This document shows positions 28,639-39,752 of a stretch of DNA of 42,438 nucleotides, piece after piece. The stretch spans positions 1 through 42,438 of the forward strand of contig CABYIF010000011.1 of assembly GCA_902518985.1 (NCBI GenBank), read 5' to 3'. A model generated the notes under the pieces. The model saw only the letters and a list, made by a program, of their open reading frames with translations, had not been told where the DNA came from and made no database searches. This DNA is from an uncultured Alphaproteobacteria bacterium (GTDB lineage Bacteria; Pseudomonadota; Alphaproteobacteria; HIMB59; GCA-002718135). Numbering within the stretch: position 1 is the stretch's first letter; every line of letters begins with the position of its first letter. A program made the position numbers and the translations under genes.

Positions 28639-29330
28639 TGAAAATAAGTAAGAATAGAAAAAAAATATTAGAAAATCTTGACTCTGCAAAAATTTATGAA
28701 CCTATGGACGCAATTAAATTACTCAAAGAAAAAACATTTGTAAAGTTTGATGAAACCATAGATGTTTCTATAAATTTAGGAATTGACGCTTCTAAAACAG
28801 ATCAAAATATTAAGGGTGTAATTAATCTACCTAAAGGTACTGGTAAAAAAATTGTGGTTGCAGTAATTACAACTGAAGACAAACAAAACGATGCAAAAGA
28901 TAATGGCGCAGATTTATTTGGAGGAGCAGAGTTAATAGACTCAATTTCTTCAAATAAAATTGAATTTGACCTATTAATTGCTTCTCCTGATATGATGCCA
29001 GCCCTTGGTAAAGTTGCAAAAATCCTAGGTCCAAAAGGATTAATGCCAAACCCAAAACTAGGTACAGTAACAAATGATATAGCAAAGGCTGTGAAAGATG
29101 CAAAATCGGGCCAGATTAAATATAAAAATGATAAGGCTGGAATAATTCATGCAGGAATTGGTAAAATTAGTTTTAGTGAAGATAATATTTTAGAAAATTT
29201 AAAAACTTTATATTCTTCAATTGTTAAAAGTAAACCTGATACTTACAAAGGTGGAACTTTTATTAAAAAGGTTACCATAGCTTCAACTATGGGAATTGGG
29301 CTTCAAATTAACCAGACTAGTCTGCGTTAA
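28638..29330 (+). CDS. rplA: 50S ribosomal protein L1
   Basis: L1-stalk protein and, in enterobacteria, the translational repressor of rplK-rplA. The family segment LGPKGLMPNPKLGTVT near 130 and the preceding SPDMMPALGKVAKI are intact. Length 230 is standard. It is coupled to rplK by a one-base overlap and is followed by the structured leader of rplJ. Confidence 0.98.
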   Translation: MKISKNRKKILENLDSAKIYEPMDAIKLLKEKTFVKFDETIDVSINLGIDASKTDQNIKGVINLPKGTGKKIVVAVITTEDKQNDAKDNGADLFGGAELIDSISSNKIEFDLLIASPDMMPALGKVAKILGPKGLMPNPKLGTVTNDIAKAVKDAKSGQIKYKNDKAGIIHAGIGKISFSEDNILENLKTLYSSIVKSKPDTYKGGTFIKKVTIASTMGIGLQINQTSLR

Positions 29331-29341
29331 TGAGGTTCATC

Positions 29342-29360
29342 GATAGTTCTTAGAGCTATC
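29342..29360 (+). promoter_or_regulatory. Hairpin just after rplA
   Basis: An 8-bp stem (GATAGTTC with GAGCTATC, one G-U pair) closed by a TTA triloop, starting 11 bases behind the rplA stop. There is no T tract, so it is not a classic terminator; it may protect the rplKA message or be the first element of the rplJ leader. Confidence 0.5.
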
Positions 29361-29361
29361 A

Positions 29362-29439
29362 CCTGTCAAAGACTGCAGGGGCTTTTTGCTTAATATCCTG
29401 CATAGACTGAAGCGAGTCATAGATTTGCTTCTTGACAGG
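29362..29439 (+). promoter_or_regulatory. L10-type ribosomal protein leader RNA
   Basis: An 8-bp closing stem CCTGTCAA (29362-29369) with TTGACAGG (29432-29439) encloses two hairpins: TGCAGG with CCTGCA (29374-29379, 29397-29402) and GACT with AGTC (29405-29408, 29415-29418). This three-way junction between rplA and rplJ matches the position and general shape of the known L10 leader, where the L10-(L12)4 complex binds and represses rplJ-rplL translation. The assignment is by structure and place. Confidence 0.82.
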
Positions 29440-29441
29440 CT

Positions 29442-29472
29442 TAAAGTTAATTTGATGGGCAAATTAACTTTA
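29442..29472 (+). promoter_or_regulatory. 12-bp hairpin before rplJ
   Basis: TAAAGTTAATTT pairs without mismatch with AAATTAACTTTA around a 7-base GATGGGC loop, directly behind the L10-type element and 41 bases before the rplJ start. A second, shorter odd palindrome (TTAGATTT-T-AAATCTAA) follows near 29482-29498. They may form part of the regulatory switch or an RNase III-type site. Confidence 0.6.
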
Positions 29473-29513
29473 GCTAACATTAGATTTTAAATCTAATTAA
29501 AACCGAGGTTGAC

Positions 29514-30035
29514 GTGAAACGTTCTGAAAAAAAAGATTTCGTAGAAAAAATAAAAGAAGAAATTAGCAATTCTTCTTCGGTTATTGTTGCTCACTATTCT
29601 GGTATGACTGTCAGCGAGTCTGAAAGTCTCAGAAAAGAAATGAGAGATAATGGCGCGAAATTTAAGATTACAAAGAACAGACTCACTAAACTTGCTATTG
29701 CTGACACTCAATTTAAGGATATTTCAGATCTTTTTGTAGGGCCAACAGCTATTGCTTACTCAACTGATCCAGTTGCGCCAGCAAAAGTTGCTGTTAGTTT
29801 TGAAAAAAAACTTGGAAACTTTAAAATCATTGGAGGTGGTTATAACGGTGAGAAAATAGATAAAGATAAAATTGATTTTCTAGCCAAACTTCCCTCTTTA
29901 GACGAGTTAAGAAGCACACTTATTGCTCTTGTTTCAACTCCAGCTCAGAAGATCGCTACTATTGCATCTGAACCAGGTAGTAAAATTGCAAGATTAATAA
30001 GCTTAAACAGTAGCAATTCAAAAGAGTCGAACTAG
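29514..30035 (+). CDS. rplJ: 50S ribosomal protein L10
   Basis: Base of the L7/L12 stalk; with L12 it also represses its own operon in studied bacteria. The N-terminal RNA-binding domain carries SVIVAHYSGMTVSESESLR near 22-40 and the KITKNRLTKLA motif near 52; the C-terminal helix that binds L12 dimers follows. Length 173 is usual. The start is GTG, supported by a GAGG ribosome site 5 bases upstream; no ATG is available in place. Confidence 0.97.
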   Translation: MKRSEKKDFVEKIKEEISNSSSVIVAHYSGMTVSESESLRKEMRDNGAKFKITKNRLTKLAIADTQFKDISDLFVGPTAIAYSTDPVAPAKVAVSFEKKLGNFKIIGGGYNGEKIDKDKIDFLAKLPSLDELRSTLIALVSTPAQKIATIASEPGSKIARLISLNSSNSKESN

Positions 30036-30054
30036 GTTAAATAAGGAGAAGTAA

Positions 30055-30429
30055 ATGGCTGATTTAAATAAAATTGTTGATGATTTATCTGCCTTAACCG
30101 TTCTTGAAGCAGCAGAATTGAGTAAATTGCTTGAAGAAAAATGGGGTGTTTCTGCAGCTGCACCAGTAGCAGTAGCAGCAGCTCCAGCAGCTGGTGGCGA
30201 TGCTCCAGCCGAGGAAAAATCAGAATTTGATGTAGTACTTGCTGAAGCTGGTTCAAACAAAATTGCAGTAATTAAAGAAGTTAGAACAATTACTGGTCTT
30301 GGACTTAAGGAAGCTAAAGATCTTGTTGAGGGAGCACCAAAACCTCTTAAACAAGGTGTAAAAAAAGAAGATGCTGAAACTATGAAAAAGACTTTAGAAA
30401 CTGCTGGTGCAAAAGTTGAATTAAAATAA
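30055..30429 (+). CDS. rplL: 50S ribosomal protein L7/L12
   Basis: Stalk protein present in several copies per ribosome, needed for factor GTPase action. An N-terminal dimerisation domain (1-35), an Ala/Pro-rich hinge (about 36-55) and the C-terminal domain with [17 protein letters not shown] near 82 are all present. Length 124 is standard. A strong AAGGAG site precedes the ATG. Ala-rich codons make its reverse strand look open, but those frames are shadows. Confidence 0.98.
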   Translation: MADLNKIVDDLSALTVLEAAELSKLLEEKWGVSAAAPVAVAAAPAAGGDAPAEEKSEFDVVLAEAGSNKIAVIKEVRTITGLGLKEAKDLVEGAPKPLKQGVKKEDAETMKKTLETAGAKVELK

Positions 30430-30434
30430 TGAAT

Positions 30435-30454
30435 AAGCCTCTAATTAGAGGCTT
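30435..30454 (+). terminator. 20-bp palindromic hairpin between rplL and rpoB
   Basis: AAGCCTCTAATTAGAGGCTT is a perfect inverted repeat located 5 bases after the rplL stop, followed by ACTAATTTTT, a weak T-rich stretch. It probably acts as an attenuator or RNA-processing site that lowers rpoBC expression relative to rplL, as in the E. coli rplL-rpoB gap. A full terminator is unlikely because rpoB has no other obvious promoter. Confidence 0.75.
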
Positions 30455-30478
30455 ACTAATTTTTGAAAAGGAATATTA

Positions 30479-33400
30479 ATGAGTCTAGATCACATAAATA
30501 CAAAAAAAATTAGAAAATCTTTTGGTAAAATACCTCTTGTAACTTCTTTACCTAATTTAGTTGAAGTTCAAAAAAGATCATATGATAGTTTCTTACAGTT
30601 GAGAGTTGATCCTGACAAAAGAGAAGACATTGGACTACACGCAATATTTAAATCAGTATTCCCAATTCACGACTATACTGAAAGAGCAACAGTTGATTAT
30701 GTTAGTTATGAATTAGGGGTACCAAAATATGACGTTGATGAATGTTCACAAAGAGGCATGACTTATGGAGCGCCATTGCAAGTTAGTTTTCGATTAATTA
30801 TTTGGGACATTGATGAAATTGCTGGTACCAAATCTGTGAGAGATATCAAAGAACAAGAAGTTTATATGGGAGATATTCCTTTGATGACTAAAAATGCAAC
30901 TTTTGTGATTAACGGAACTGAGCGTGTAGTTGTTAGTCAAATGCATAGATCACCAGGAGTATTTTTTGATCATGATTTTGGTAAAACACATACTAGTGGT
31001 AAATTTTTATTTAATGCTAGAATAATTCCTTACAGAGGTTCATGGTTAGATTTTGAGCACGATGCTAAAAATAATATTCACGCAAGAATTGATAGAAAAA
31101 GAAAATTTCCAGTAACAACACTCCTTAAATGTCTTCTTGGCAATATGTCTGAAGATTATATAAAAGAATGTGAAACTAACAAAATTGAACCTGATCCAAA
31201 AAAAATATTAGGTATGACAAGTGAAGAAATATTAAGTACTTTTTACAGTAATACAGTATATAAAAAAAATGAGTATGGATGGCAGTTTAAGGAAGAATTA
31301 TCTTTCTTTAAAGCTAAAATTTTAAATTACGACTTACTTGATACTAAAAATGGTAAAATATTAGTTAGTAAGGGCACAAAAGTAAATCAGAAAATAATTA
31401 ACGATCTTAAAAAGAAAAATATATCAAGCATAACTATAGCTAAAGAGTCATTGATTGGACACTTTCTTGCCTCCGATATAATTGATGAAAAAACTGGTAA
31501 GATACATTTTGAGGCTGGATATGAAATTGAAGAGAACTTCTTGGACTTTGTGGATGAACATAAAATCAGTAAAGTTGACTTACTAAAAGTTGACAATATA
31601 GAAATTGGTTCTTACATCAGAAGTACTTTACAACTAGACAAAGCTAGATCCAGAGAAGAAGCTTTATTTGAAGTGTTTAAAATTCTAAGACCAGGAGAAC
31701 CGCCTACAATAGAAACTGCTGAAACTCTTTTCAATAACCTTTTCTTCAACAAAGATAGATATGATCTATCTTCAGTTGGAAGACTTAAGATAAGTGCTAA
31801 ATTTAAAAAGAACACTCCTGTTGAACAAAGGATTTTAGATAAAAGCGACATCATTGATGTAGTCAAACACATGCATAATTTAATAGATGGTAAAGGTGAA
31901 ATTGATGATATAGATCATTTAGCTAATAGGAGAGTAAGGTCCGTTGGTGAGCTTTTAGAAAATCAATATAGAATTGGTTTACTCAAGATGGATAGGGCAA
32001 TTAAAGAAAGACTTAGTTCTCTTGAGGTAGACAATATTATGCCTCAAGATATTGTAAATGCCAAGCCAGTAGTCGCATCTATTAAGGAATTCTTTGGCTT
32101 AAGTCAATTAAGCCAATTTATGGATCAAACCAATCCACTAAGTGAAATTACACATAAAAGACGTGTATCCGCGCTTGGGCCCGGAGGACTTAATAGAGAA
32201 AGAGCAGGCTTTGAAGTACGTGATGTACACCAAACTCATTATGGAAGAATATGTCCAATTGAAACACCAGAAGGCGCAAATATTGGATTGATTAATAGTT
32301 TAGCTTCTTACTCTAGAATCAATAAATATGGTTTCATCGAAACTCCATATAGAATAGTTAATAACTCCAAGGTTTCAGATAACGTAGTGTATTTAAGTGC
32401 TATCGATGAAGAGGATTTTGTTATTGCTCAAGCAAATGCTGAAGTTGATGACAAAGGTAAATTTATAAATGAAATTGTTAGTTGTAGAAAAAATGGTGAG
32501 TTCATCAATGCAAATACTGATGCAATTGATTTAATGGATGTATCACCTCAACAGTTAGTTTCAGTAGCTTCATCTTTAATTCCTTTTCTTGAAAATGATG
32601 ATGCTAACAGAGCTCTTATGGGATCTAATATGATGAGACAAGCTGTTCCTCTAATAAAACCTAAAGCCCCATTAGTTGGCACTGGCATGGAATATACTGT
32701 TGCAAAAGATAGTGGATCAACTTTAGTTGCTAAAAGAGAAGGTATAGTTGATCAACTAGATGCTAATAGAATAGTTATAAGGGTAACAGATAAAAATGAT
32801 AATTCATTAAATAAAATTGATATTTATAATCTTTTAAAATTTCAAAGATCGAATCAAAATACTTGTATAAGTCAAAGACCATTAGTGAGTGTTGGAGATA
32901 AGGTCTCTAAAAATCAAGTCATTGCTGATGGGCCAGCTACAGATTTAGGTGAACTTGCTCTTGGAAGAAATGTTCTTGCAGCATTTATGCCTTGGAATGG
33001 TTATAATTTTGAAGACTCTATATTGATATCGGAAAAGGTCGTTCAAGATGATGTATTCACGTCAATTCATGTTGAAGAATTTGAAGTAATGTCAAGAGAT
33101 ACTAAGCTTGGTCCTGAAGAAATTACTCGAGATATTCCTAATGCAAGCGAGGAAATGTTAATTAACCTCGATGAGACTGGCATTGTTTATGTTGGTGCAG
33201 AAGTGTCATCAGGAGATATACTTGTTGGTAAAGTTACTCCTAAAGGTGAGTCACCAATGACTCCAGAAGAAAAATTATTGAGAGCAATATTTGGAGAAAA
33301 AGCTGCAGATGTTAAAGATACCAGTTTGCGAGTTCCGCCAGGAGTTAAGGGCACTATAGTTGAAATAAGAGTTTTTTCTAGAAGAGGAATTGAAAAAGAC

Positions 33401-34684
33401 GAACGTGCAATAAGTATTGAAAACCAGCAAATCGAAGTTATTGCAAGAGACAGGGATGATGAACTTGAAATTTTAGAGAAGAGTTTTGGCAATCATTTAC
33501 GTGATCTTTTATCTGGAAAAACATATATCTCTGGCAATGATAACTTTAAGAAAAACAGTTCAATTTCATATGATTTAATAGAAAATCTATCTTTAAATGA
33601 GTTACTTAAAATTAATGTAGTTGAAGATAAAACAACGCAACAAATCGATGCTTTAGTTAAAAATTATGAAAATCAATTAGGCAATATTAATCAAAAATTT
33701 GAAAACAAAATTGATAAGATTCAAAGTGGCGACGAACTATTACCTGGTGTATTAAAATTGATTAAAGTATTCATAGCGGTTAAAAGGAAGCTGCAGCCAG
33801 GTGATAAAATGGCAGGTAGACATGGAAACAAGGGTGTTATTTCTAAGATATGTCCCGTAGAAGATATGCCTTACCTAGAAGATGGTACTCCAGTTGATAT
33901 TGTTTTAAATCCCCTTGGTGTTCCTAGCAGAATGAACATAGGCCAAATTCTTGAAACACATTTAGGTTGGGCTTCTGCATCTCTTGGAAGGCAAATAAAT
34001 GAAGTAATAAGCAAGATGCAAAAAGAAGGTCAAACTAAAGATATCAAAGATAAGTTATTAGATATTTATGATCTTAAAGATCATCAAAAGCTCATTGGTA
34101 AGATGAATGAAGATCAAGTATTGGAATTAGCTGAAAACCTAAAAGAGGGTATTCCTTTCGCCACTCCTGTATTTGATGGTGCAAAAGAAAAAGATATTTC
34201 AAATCTTTTAGAAAAATCTGGCGTTTCAATAACTGGACAAGAAACTCTATATGATGGAATTACTGGACAAAAATTTGAGAGACCTGTTACTGTTGGATAT
34301 ATGTATATGTTAAAGTTACATCACCTAGTTGATGAGAAAATACATGCAAGATCAATAGGCCCTTACAGTTTAGTCACCCAACAACCATTGGGTGGTAAAG
34401 CTCAATTTGGTGGTCAAAGATTTGGTGAAATGGAAGTATGGGCTCTTGAAGCGTATGGAGCAGCTTATACATTACAAGAAATTCTTACAATTAAATCTGA
34501 TGACGTTGCTGGTAGAACTAAAGTATATGAATCAATAGTAAAAGGAGATAATAATTTTGAGTCAGGCACTCCAGAGTCATTCAATGTAATGGTAAAGGAG
34601 TTAAGGTCATTAGGTTTGAATTTAGAATTTAAAGAAAATCTTAAAGATAACAATTTAACAAATTTAATAGGTAGCAATGAATAA
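30479..34684 (+). CDS. rpoB: DNA-directed RNA polymerase beta subunit
   Basis: Catalytic core subunit of RNA polymerase. Typical landmarks are [12 protein letters not shown] near 158, the rifampicin-pocket segment [19 protein letters not shown] near 543-561 in its sensitive form, [15 protein letters not shown] near 841, the [19 protein letters not shown] segment near 1105 and the C-terminal [20 protein letters not shown]. Length 1401 is slightly above enterobacterial RpoB and within the alphaproteobacterial range. The ATG has an AAAGGA site. Its last 8 bases overlap the start of rpoC. Confidence 0.99.
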   Translation: MSLDHINTKKIRKSFGKIPLVTSLPNLVEVQKRSYDSFLQLRVDPDKREDIGLHAIFKSVFPIHDYTERATVDYVSYELGVPKYDVDECSQRGMTYGAPLQVSFRLIIWDIDEIAGTKSVRDIKEQEVYMGDIPLMTKNATFVINGTERVVVSQMHRSPGVFFDHDFGKTHTSGKFLFNARIIPYRGSWLDFEHDAKNNIHARIDRKRKFPVTTLLKCLLGNMSEDYIKECETNKIEPDPKKILGMTSEEILSTFYSNTVYKKNEYGWQFKEELSFFKAKILNYDLLDTKNGKILVSKGTKVNQKIINDLKKKNISSITIAKESLIGHFLASDIIDEKTGKIHFEAGYEIEENFLDFVDEHKISKVDLLKVDNIEIGSYIRSTLQLDKARSREEALFEVFKILRPGEPPTIETAETLFNNLFFNKDRYDLSSVGRLKISAKFKKNTPVEQRILDKSDIIDVVKHMHNLIDGKGEIDDIDHLANRRVRSVGELLENQYRIGLLKMDRAIKERLSSLEVDNIMPQDIVNAKPVVASIKEFFGLSQLSQFMDQTNPLSEITHKRRVSALGPGGLNRERAGFEVRDVHQTHYGRICPIETPEGANIGLINSLASYSRINKYGFIETPYRIVNNSKVSDNVVYLSAIDEEDFVIAQANAEVDDKGKFINEIVSCRKNGEFINANTDAIDLMDVSPQQLVSVASSLIPFLENDDANRALMGSNMMRQAVPLIKPKAPLVGTGMEYTVAKDSGSTLVAKREGIVDQLDANRIVIRVTDKNDNSLNKIDIYNLLKFQRSNQNTCISQRPLVSVGDKVSKNQVIADGPATDLGELALGRNVLAAFMPWNGYNFEDSILISEKVVQDDVFTSIHVEEFEVMSRDTKLGPEEITRDIPNASEEMLINLDETGIVYVGAEVSSGDILVGKVTPKGESPMTPEEKLLRAIFGEKAADVKDTSLRVPPGVKGTIVEIRVFSRRGIEKDERAISIENQQIEVIARDRDDELEILEKSFGNHLRDLLSGKTYISGNDNFKKNSSISYDLIENLSLNELLKINVVEDKTTQQIDALVKNYENQLGNINQKFENKIDKIQSGDELLPGVLKLIKVFIAVKRKLQPGDKMAGRHGNKGVISKICPVEDMPYLEDGTPVDIVLNPLGVPSRMNIGQILETHLGWASASLGRQINEVISKMQKEGQTKDIKDKLLDIYDLKDHQKLIGKMNEDQVLELAENLKEGIPFATPVFDGAKEKDISNLLEKSGVSITGQETLYDGITGQKFERPVTVGYMYMLKLHHLVDEKIHARSIGPYSLVTQQPLGGKAQFGGQRFGEMEVWALEAYGAAYTLQEILTIKSDDVAGRTKVYESIVKGDNNFESGTPESFNVMVKELRSLGLNLEFKENLKDNNLTNLIGSNE

Positions 34685-37600
34685 GGAACTTTCAAATATT
34701 TTTAATCAAAACTTAGGTGTTCAAAATTTTAATAGTCTAAAAATATCTATAGCAAGCCCAGAAGATATTAGGTCATGGTCATTTGGAGAAATAAAGAAGC
34801 CAGAAACGATTAATTATAGAACATTCAAACCTGAGAAAGATGGCCTTTTTTGTTCCAGAATATTTGGACCTGTAAAAGACTATGAATGCTTATGTGGAAA
34901 ATACAAAAGGATGAAATTTAGAGGAATTATTTGTGAAAAATGTGGTGTTGAGGTTACTCTTTCAAAAGTTAGAAGAGATAGAATGGGCCACATTGAACTA
35001 GCTGCACCTGTCTCCCACATTTGGTTTATGAAATCTCTTCCTAGTAGAATTGCAACTTTACTAGACATGACAATCAAAAATTTGGAAAAAGTTTTATACT
35101 TCGAGCAATTTATTGTTGTAGAACCAGGTCTTACTGATCTCAAAAAAGGTGAAATTATATCTGAGGAACAATTTATAGATTACCAAGATGAATATGGTGA
35201 GGATTCTTTTACAGCTGCAATAGGAGCTGAAGCCATTGAACAGATGCTTTTAAATATCGACCTAGAAGCTGATTATAAACAGATGAAGATTGATTTATCT
35301 GAAACTAAATCTGAACTTAAAAAAACTAAAATAACAAAAAGATTAAAATTGATTGAGTCATTTATTGTTTCTAAGAACAAGCCAGAATGGATGATACTAA
35401 GAGTTCTCCCAGTAATTCCTCCAGAATTAAGACCTTTAGTTCCACTTGATGGAGGTAGGTTTGCTACAAGCGATCTCAACGATTTATATCGAAGAGTTAT
35501 AAATAGAAATAATAGACTGAAAAGACTTATAGATTTGAGAGCTCCAGATATAATAATTCGAAATGAAAAAAGAATGCTTCAAGAGTCCGTTGACGCGCTC
35601 TTTGATAACGGAAGAAGAGGCAGGGTAATAACATCAACAAATAAAAGACCCTTAAAATCATTGTCAGATATGCTTAAAGGTAAGCAAGGTCGTTTTAGAC
35701 AAAACTTGTTAGGTAAGAGAGTTGATTATTCCGGTAGATCAGTAATTGTTGTTGGTCCAAACTTAAAATTACATCAATGCGGAATACCAAAAAAAATGGC
35801 ACTTGAATTATTTAAACCTTTTATTTTTCATAAACTTGATATTTATGGATGGGCTAATACAATAAAAGCCGCAAAAAAATTAGTTGAAAAGGAAGATCCG
35901 CGTGTTTGGGATATATTAGAAGAAGTTATTAGAGAACATCCAGTATTACTAAATAGAGCCCCAACTCTTCATAGGCTAGGTATTCAAGCATTTGAACCAA
36001 TGCTTATAGAAGGTAAATCAATTCAGCTTCATCCTTTAGTGTGCACAGCTTTCAATGCTGACTTTGATGGCGATCAAATGGCAGTTCACGTTCCGCTTAG
36101 TCTTGAAGCTCAGCTAGAAGCAAGAGTTTTGATGATGAGTACAAATAATATTTTATCCCCATCAAGTGGAAAGCCGATTATTGTCCCATCACAAGACATT
36201 GTTTTAGGAATATATTATTTATCAATTGAGAGAGAAAATCAAAAAGGACAGGGTAGATACTTTATTGATCTAAATGAAATATTAAAAGCACTAGAAAATA
36301 AAGATATTTCTCTTCACACAAAAATTTATACAAGAGTTAAAGATGTTGACGGCAGTTTTTCAAAAGTGGAAACTACACCAGGAAGAATGATACTAGGAGA
36401 TAAATTACCAATTAATAAGCAAATTAAATTTGATATGGTTAATAAAGTTCTTACAAAAAAAGAAGTTAGTAACATTATTGATACTGTTTACAGATTTTGT
36501 GGTCAAAAAGAGACTGTAATATTTGCGGATCATTTTATGCAAATTGGTTTCAAATATGCAGCAATAGCAGGAATCTCTTTTGGTAAAGATGATTTAATTA
36601 TACCAAGTGATAAACAAAACTTATTAAATACAACTCAAACAAAAGTTCAAGAATACGAAAGTCAGTACCAAGATGGCTTAATTACTCAGGGTGAAAAATA
36701 TAACAAAGTTGTTGATGCTTGGTCGGAATGTACAAATAAAGTCGCTGACAAAATGCTCGAAGTCATATCAAACCCTTCAGATGATCAGCCAATTAATTCT
36801 GTTTACATGATGGCTCACTCAGGGGCTAGAGGATCGGCAGCCCAACTTAAACAGCTATCTGGTATGAGAGGGTTAATGGCAAAACCATCTGGAGAGATAA
36901 TTGAAAACCCAATCAAATCTAACTTTAAAGAAGGTTTATCTGTACTAGAATATTTTACTTCAACTCACGGCGCTAGAAAAGGACTTGCTGACACAGCCCT
37001 TAAAACTGCAAGCAGTGGTTATCTAACCAGACGATTGGTTGATGTAGCACAAGATGCAGTCATAAGAGAAGACGATTGCAAAACTGTTAATGGGGTTTTA
37101 GTTGAGGAAATTATTGAGTCAGGAAACATAACTTCCCCTCTTTCTGAAAGAATATTGGGTAGAACACCGGTTAAAGATATAGTAGATCAAAATGAGACCA
37201 CAATTGTTCATGCCGGGGACATTATTTCTGAGCAACATCTAGAAAATATTACTAAATCTGGAATTAGATCTCTTAAAATTCGCTCAGTATTAACATGCGA
37301 AACAGAAGATGGAATATGTGCTAAATGTTATGGACGCGATTTAGCAAGAGGAACCTCCGTTAATATAGGAGAAGCTGTTGGAATTATAGCTGCTCAATCT
37401 ATAGGAGAACCAGGTACCCAGCTTACAATGAGAACATTTCACATAGGTGGTGCAGCCAGCTCTTCAGTAGAGCAATCTAATGCTATAGCACCTATTGATG
37501 GTGAAATTAAATTGGAAAATGTTAAAATAATTAAAGATAAATATAATAGTAAAATTGTTTTAAGTAGAAATGCAAAAATCAAAATTATAAATAATAACGA

Positions 37601-38801
37601 AGAAAAATTTTCTTCCAATATACCTTTTGGAGCAAGAATTTTAGTCGAAGATAATGACAAAGTTAAAATTAACCAAACTTTAGCAGATTGGGACCCATAT
37701 ACTCTTCCAATCATTTCTGAAAAAAATGGTTATGTTAATTACATTGACTTAAAACAAGGAGTATCTTTCAGAGAGTCAATTGATGATACTACTGGAATAT
37801 CTAGTAAAATAGTAATAGACTGGAGCCAAAATTTAAAAAGCAAAAACTTTAAACCAGCAATTAACATCCAAGACTCTATCTCAAATACTGATGAAGATGA
37901 TGTCAATTTTTTAAATTACCCAATGTCCATTGACACAATCTTAAGTGTTGAAGATGGACAAGAAGTATTTGCAGGTCAAGTACTTGCAAGAATTCCAAAA
38001 GAGTCATCTAAGACTAAAGATATAACAGGAGGATTGCCTAGAGTAGCAGAGCTCTTTGAAGCAAGAAAACCTAAAGATCCGGCAATTATGTCTGAAATTG
38101 ATGGAAAAATTTCTTTTGGTAAAGATTATAAAAATAAGAGAAGAGTAATCATAACAAGTTTAGACGAGAGCGAAAGTTTTGAACTTTTAATACCTAGATC
38201 TAAATATCTTAATGTTCAAGAGGGAGATTTTGTAAAAAAAGGAGACATACTTGTTGAGGGAACTCCTGTTCCACATGATATTTTACGAATATTGGGCGTA
38301 GAAGAGTTAGCCAGATATTTAGTTAGGGAAGTACAAGCTGTTTATAAGTTGCAAGGTGTATATATAAATGACAAGCACATTGAAACTATTGCAAGACAGA
38401 TGCTTCAGAAAGTTTTAATTAAAAATCCTGGAGACTCAAATTTAATTGCAGGCGAACAAATACAAAGAAGAGATGTTTTAAAATTAAACAAATTATTAGA
38501 GGCAGATGGAAAAGAATTAGTTAAATTTGAACCAGTTTTATTAGGCATTACTAAAGCTAGTCTTCAGACCAATTCTTTCATATCAGCAGCATCGTTCCAA
38601 GAAACTACTAAAGTTTTAACAGACGCTGCAACATTAGGTAAAGTTGACACTCTTAACGGTCTTAAAGAAAATGTAATTGTGGGTAGATTAATACCTGCTG
38701 GTACTGGAAAAATGACTACAGAGTACGAAAAAATTGCATCTGAAAGAGACAAGGTCAAATTAGATCAAAAACAAGCGGAAAATTTGGAAAATTCTGAATA
38801 A
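34677..38801 (+). CDS. rpoC: DNA-directed RNA polymerase beta' subunit
   Basis: Catalytic subunit holding the active-site magnesium. The N-terminal zinc site has Cys 71, 73, 86 and 89; the Mg motif NADFDGDQ places Asp 462, 464 and 466; the second zinc site with [17 protein letters not shown] lies near 874-890; the bridge/trigger region [16 protein letters not shown] lies near 909. Length 1374 is normal for alphaproteobacteria. The start ATG lies within the rpoB 3' end, which is unusual compared with the spaced enterobacterial genes and suggests coupled translation. Confidence 0.99.
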   Translation: MNKELSNIFNQNLGVQNFNSLKISIASPEDIRSWSFGEIKKPETINYRTFKPEKDGLFCSRIFGPVKDYECLCGKYKRMKFRGIICEKCGVEVTLSKVRRDRMGHIELAAPVSHIWFMKSLPSRIATLLDMTIKNLEKVLYFEQFIVVEPGLTDLKKGEIISEEQFIDYQDEYGEDSFTAAIGAEAIEQMLLNIDLEADYKQMKIDLSETKSELKKTKITKRLKLIESFIVSKNKPEWMILRVLPVIPPELRPLVPLDGGRFATSDLNDLYRRVINRNNRLKRLIDLRAPDIIIRNEKRMLQESVDALFDNGRRGRVITSTNKRPLKSLSDMLKGKQGRFRQNLLGKRVDYSGRSVIVVGPNLKLHQCGIPKKMALELFKPFIFHKLDIYGWANTIKAAKKLVEKEDPRVWDILEEVIREHPVLLNRAPTLHRLGIQAFEPMLIEGKSIQLHPLVCTAFNADFDGDQMAVHVPLSLEAQLEARVLMMSTNNILSPSSGKPIIVPSQDIVLGIYYLSIERENQKGQGRYFIDLNEILKALENKDISLHTKIYTRVKDVDGSFSKVETTPGRMILGDKLPINKQIKFDMVNKVLTKKEVSNIIDTVYRFCGQKETVIFADHFMQIGFKYAAIAGISFGKDDLIIPSDKQNLLNTTQTKVQEYESQYQDGLITQGEKYNKVVDAWSECTNKVADKMLEVISNPSDDQPINSVYMMAHSGARGSAAQLKQLSGMRGLMAKPSGEIIENPIKSNFKEGLSVLEYFTSTHGARKGLADTALKTASSGYLTRRLVDVAQDAVIREDDCKTVNGVLVEEIIESGNITSPLSERILGRTPVKDIVDQNETTIVHAGDIISEQHLENITKSGIRSLKIRSVLTCETEDGICAKCYGRDLARGTSVNIGEAVGIIAAQSIGEPGTQLTMRTFHIGGAASSSVEQSNAIAPIDGEIKLENVKIIKDKYNSKIVLSRNAKIKIINNNEEKFSSNIPFGARILVEDNDKVKINQTLADWDPYTLPIISEKNGYVNYIDLKQGVSFRESIDDTTGISSKIVIDWSQNLKSKNFKPAINIQDSISNTDEDDVNFLNYPMSIDTILSVEDGQEVFAGQVLARIPKESSKTKDITGGLPRVAELFEARKPKDPAIMSEIDGKISFGKDYKNKRRVIITSLDESESFELLIPRSKYLNVQEGDFVKKGDILVEGTPVPHDILRILGVEELARYLVREVQAVYKLQGVYINDKHIETIARQMLQKVLIKNPGDSNLIAGEQIQRRDVLKLNKLLEADGKELVKFEPVLLGITKASLQTNSFISAASFQETTKVLTDAATLGKVDTLNGLKENVIVGRLIPAGTGKMTTEYEKIASERDKVKLDQKQAENLENSE

Positions 38802-38815
38802 TATAAGATATTTCC

Positions 38816-38844
38816 TTGACTTTAGCTGCATGAATTTATAAAGA
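38816..38844 (+). promoter_or_regulatory. Possible promoter of the rpsL operon
   Basis: In the 100-bp gap behind rpoC, TTGACT (38816-38821) is followed after 15-17 bp by TATAAA or TAAAGA. With this spacing it resembles a sigma-70 promoter feeding rpsL-rpsG-fusA. About 57 bases of leader would remain before rpsL, including weak inverted repeats (GACC with GGTC). Confidence 0.5.
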
Positions 38845-38901
38845 CCCGCTACGATTGTTAAAGGTCGTGGATTAATTCCAAACACTTAACTAAAGGGGTA
38901 T

Positions 38902-39273
38902 ATGCCAACAATAAACCAACTTGTTCGTAAAGGTAGGACTAGCGTTAAAAAGAGAAACAAAGTTCCAGCCTTAGATCAAAGTCCTCAAAAAAGAGGTGTC
39001 TGTACAAGGGTATACACAACAACGCCAAAAAAACCGAATTCAGCTCTCAGAAAAGTGGCTAGAGTTAAATTAACAAACGGACAAGAAGTTTCAGCTTACA
39101 TACCTGGTGAGGGACATAATCTTCAAGAGCATTCAGTTGTTCTTATTAGAGGTGGAAGAGTTAAGGATCTACCTGGAGTTCGATATCATATATTAAGGGG
39201 CACACTTGATACCCAAGGAGTTAGTGCTCGAAAGCAAAGAAGATCACTTTACGGAGCAAAGAAACCTAAGTAA
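38902..39273 (+). CDS. rpsL: 30S ribosomal protein S12
   Basis: Decoding-centre protein of the small subunit. The near-invariant stretches [18 protein letters not shown] near 40-57 and the [19 protein letters not shown] segment near 84-102 are intact, with the streptomycin-sensitive Lys residues at both usual places. Length 123 is standard. An AAAGGGG ribosome site precedes the ATG. Confidence 0.99.
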   Translation: MPTINQLVRKGRTSVKKRNKVPALDQSPQKRGVCTRVYTTTPKKPNSALRKVARVKLTNGQEVSAYIPGEGHNLQEHSVVLIRGGRVKDLPGVRYHILRGTLDTQGVSARKQRRSLYGAKKPK

Positions 39274-39275
39274 TT

Positions 39276-39746
39276 ATGTCTAGAAGAAGAGCAGCAGAAA
39301 AAAGAACTATATTACCAGATCACAAATATAAAGATCTAGTTCTAGCAAAATTTATGAACAGAATTATGGAAGATGGTAAGAAATCAGTTTCTGAACGTAT
39401 AGTATATGGTGCCTTTGACATAGTTTCAAAAAAAACTGACAAAAGTCCAATAGATTTTTTTCATGAAGCTCTCAATAATGTTAAACCTTCACTCGAAGTT
39501 AGATCAAGAAGAGTTGGTGGAGCTACATACCAAGTTCCAATGGAAGTTAGACCAAAACGAGCTCAAACTCTTGCTATGAAATGGATTGTAGACTCTGCTG
39601 TTAAAAGAAATGAAAAAACAATGAGAGAAAGAGTTGCAAATGAAATTGTAGATGCCTTTAATAATAAAGGTAACGCAGTAAAAAAAAGAGAAGAAACGCA
39701 TAAAATGGCTGAGGCCAATCGAGCTTTTTCTCATTTTAGGTGGTAA
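39276..39746 (+). CDS. rpsG: 30S ribosomal protein S7
   Basis: 16S rRNA-binding protein that nucleates the 30S head; regulates the str operon in E. coli. The N-terminal SRRRAAEKR, the [24 protein letters not shown] segment near 72-95 and the C-terminal [10 protein letters not shown] are typical. Length 156 is standard. Only 2 bp separate it from rpsL, so the E. coli-type regulatory hairpin between S12 and S7 has no room here. Confidence 0.99.
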   Translation: MSRRRAAEKRTILPDHKYKDLVLAKFMNRIMEDGKKSVSERIVYGAFDIVSKKTDKSPIDFFHEALNNVKPSLEVRSRRVGGATYQVPMEVRPKRAQTLAMKWIVDSAVKRNEKTMRERVANEIVDAFNNKGNAVKKREETHKMAEANRAFSHFRW

Positions 39747-39752
39747 AAATAT

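Noticed and set aside
30018-30260. Minus-strand open frames opposite rplL, rich in Ala/Ser or Leu
   Set aside because: They are reverse reads of the Ala/Pro-rich hinge codons of L7/L12, not genes.
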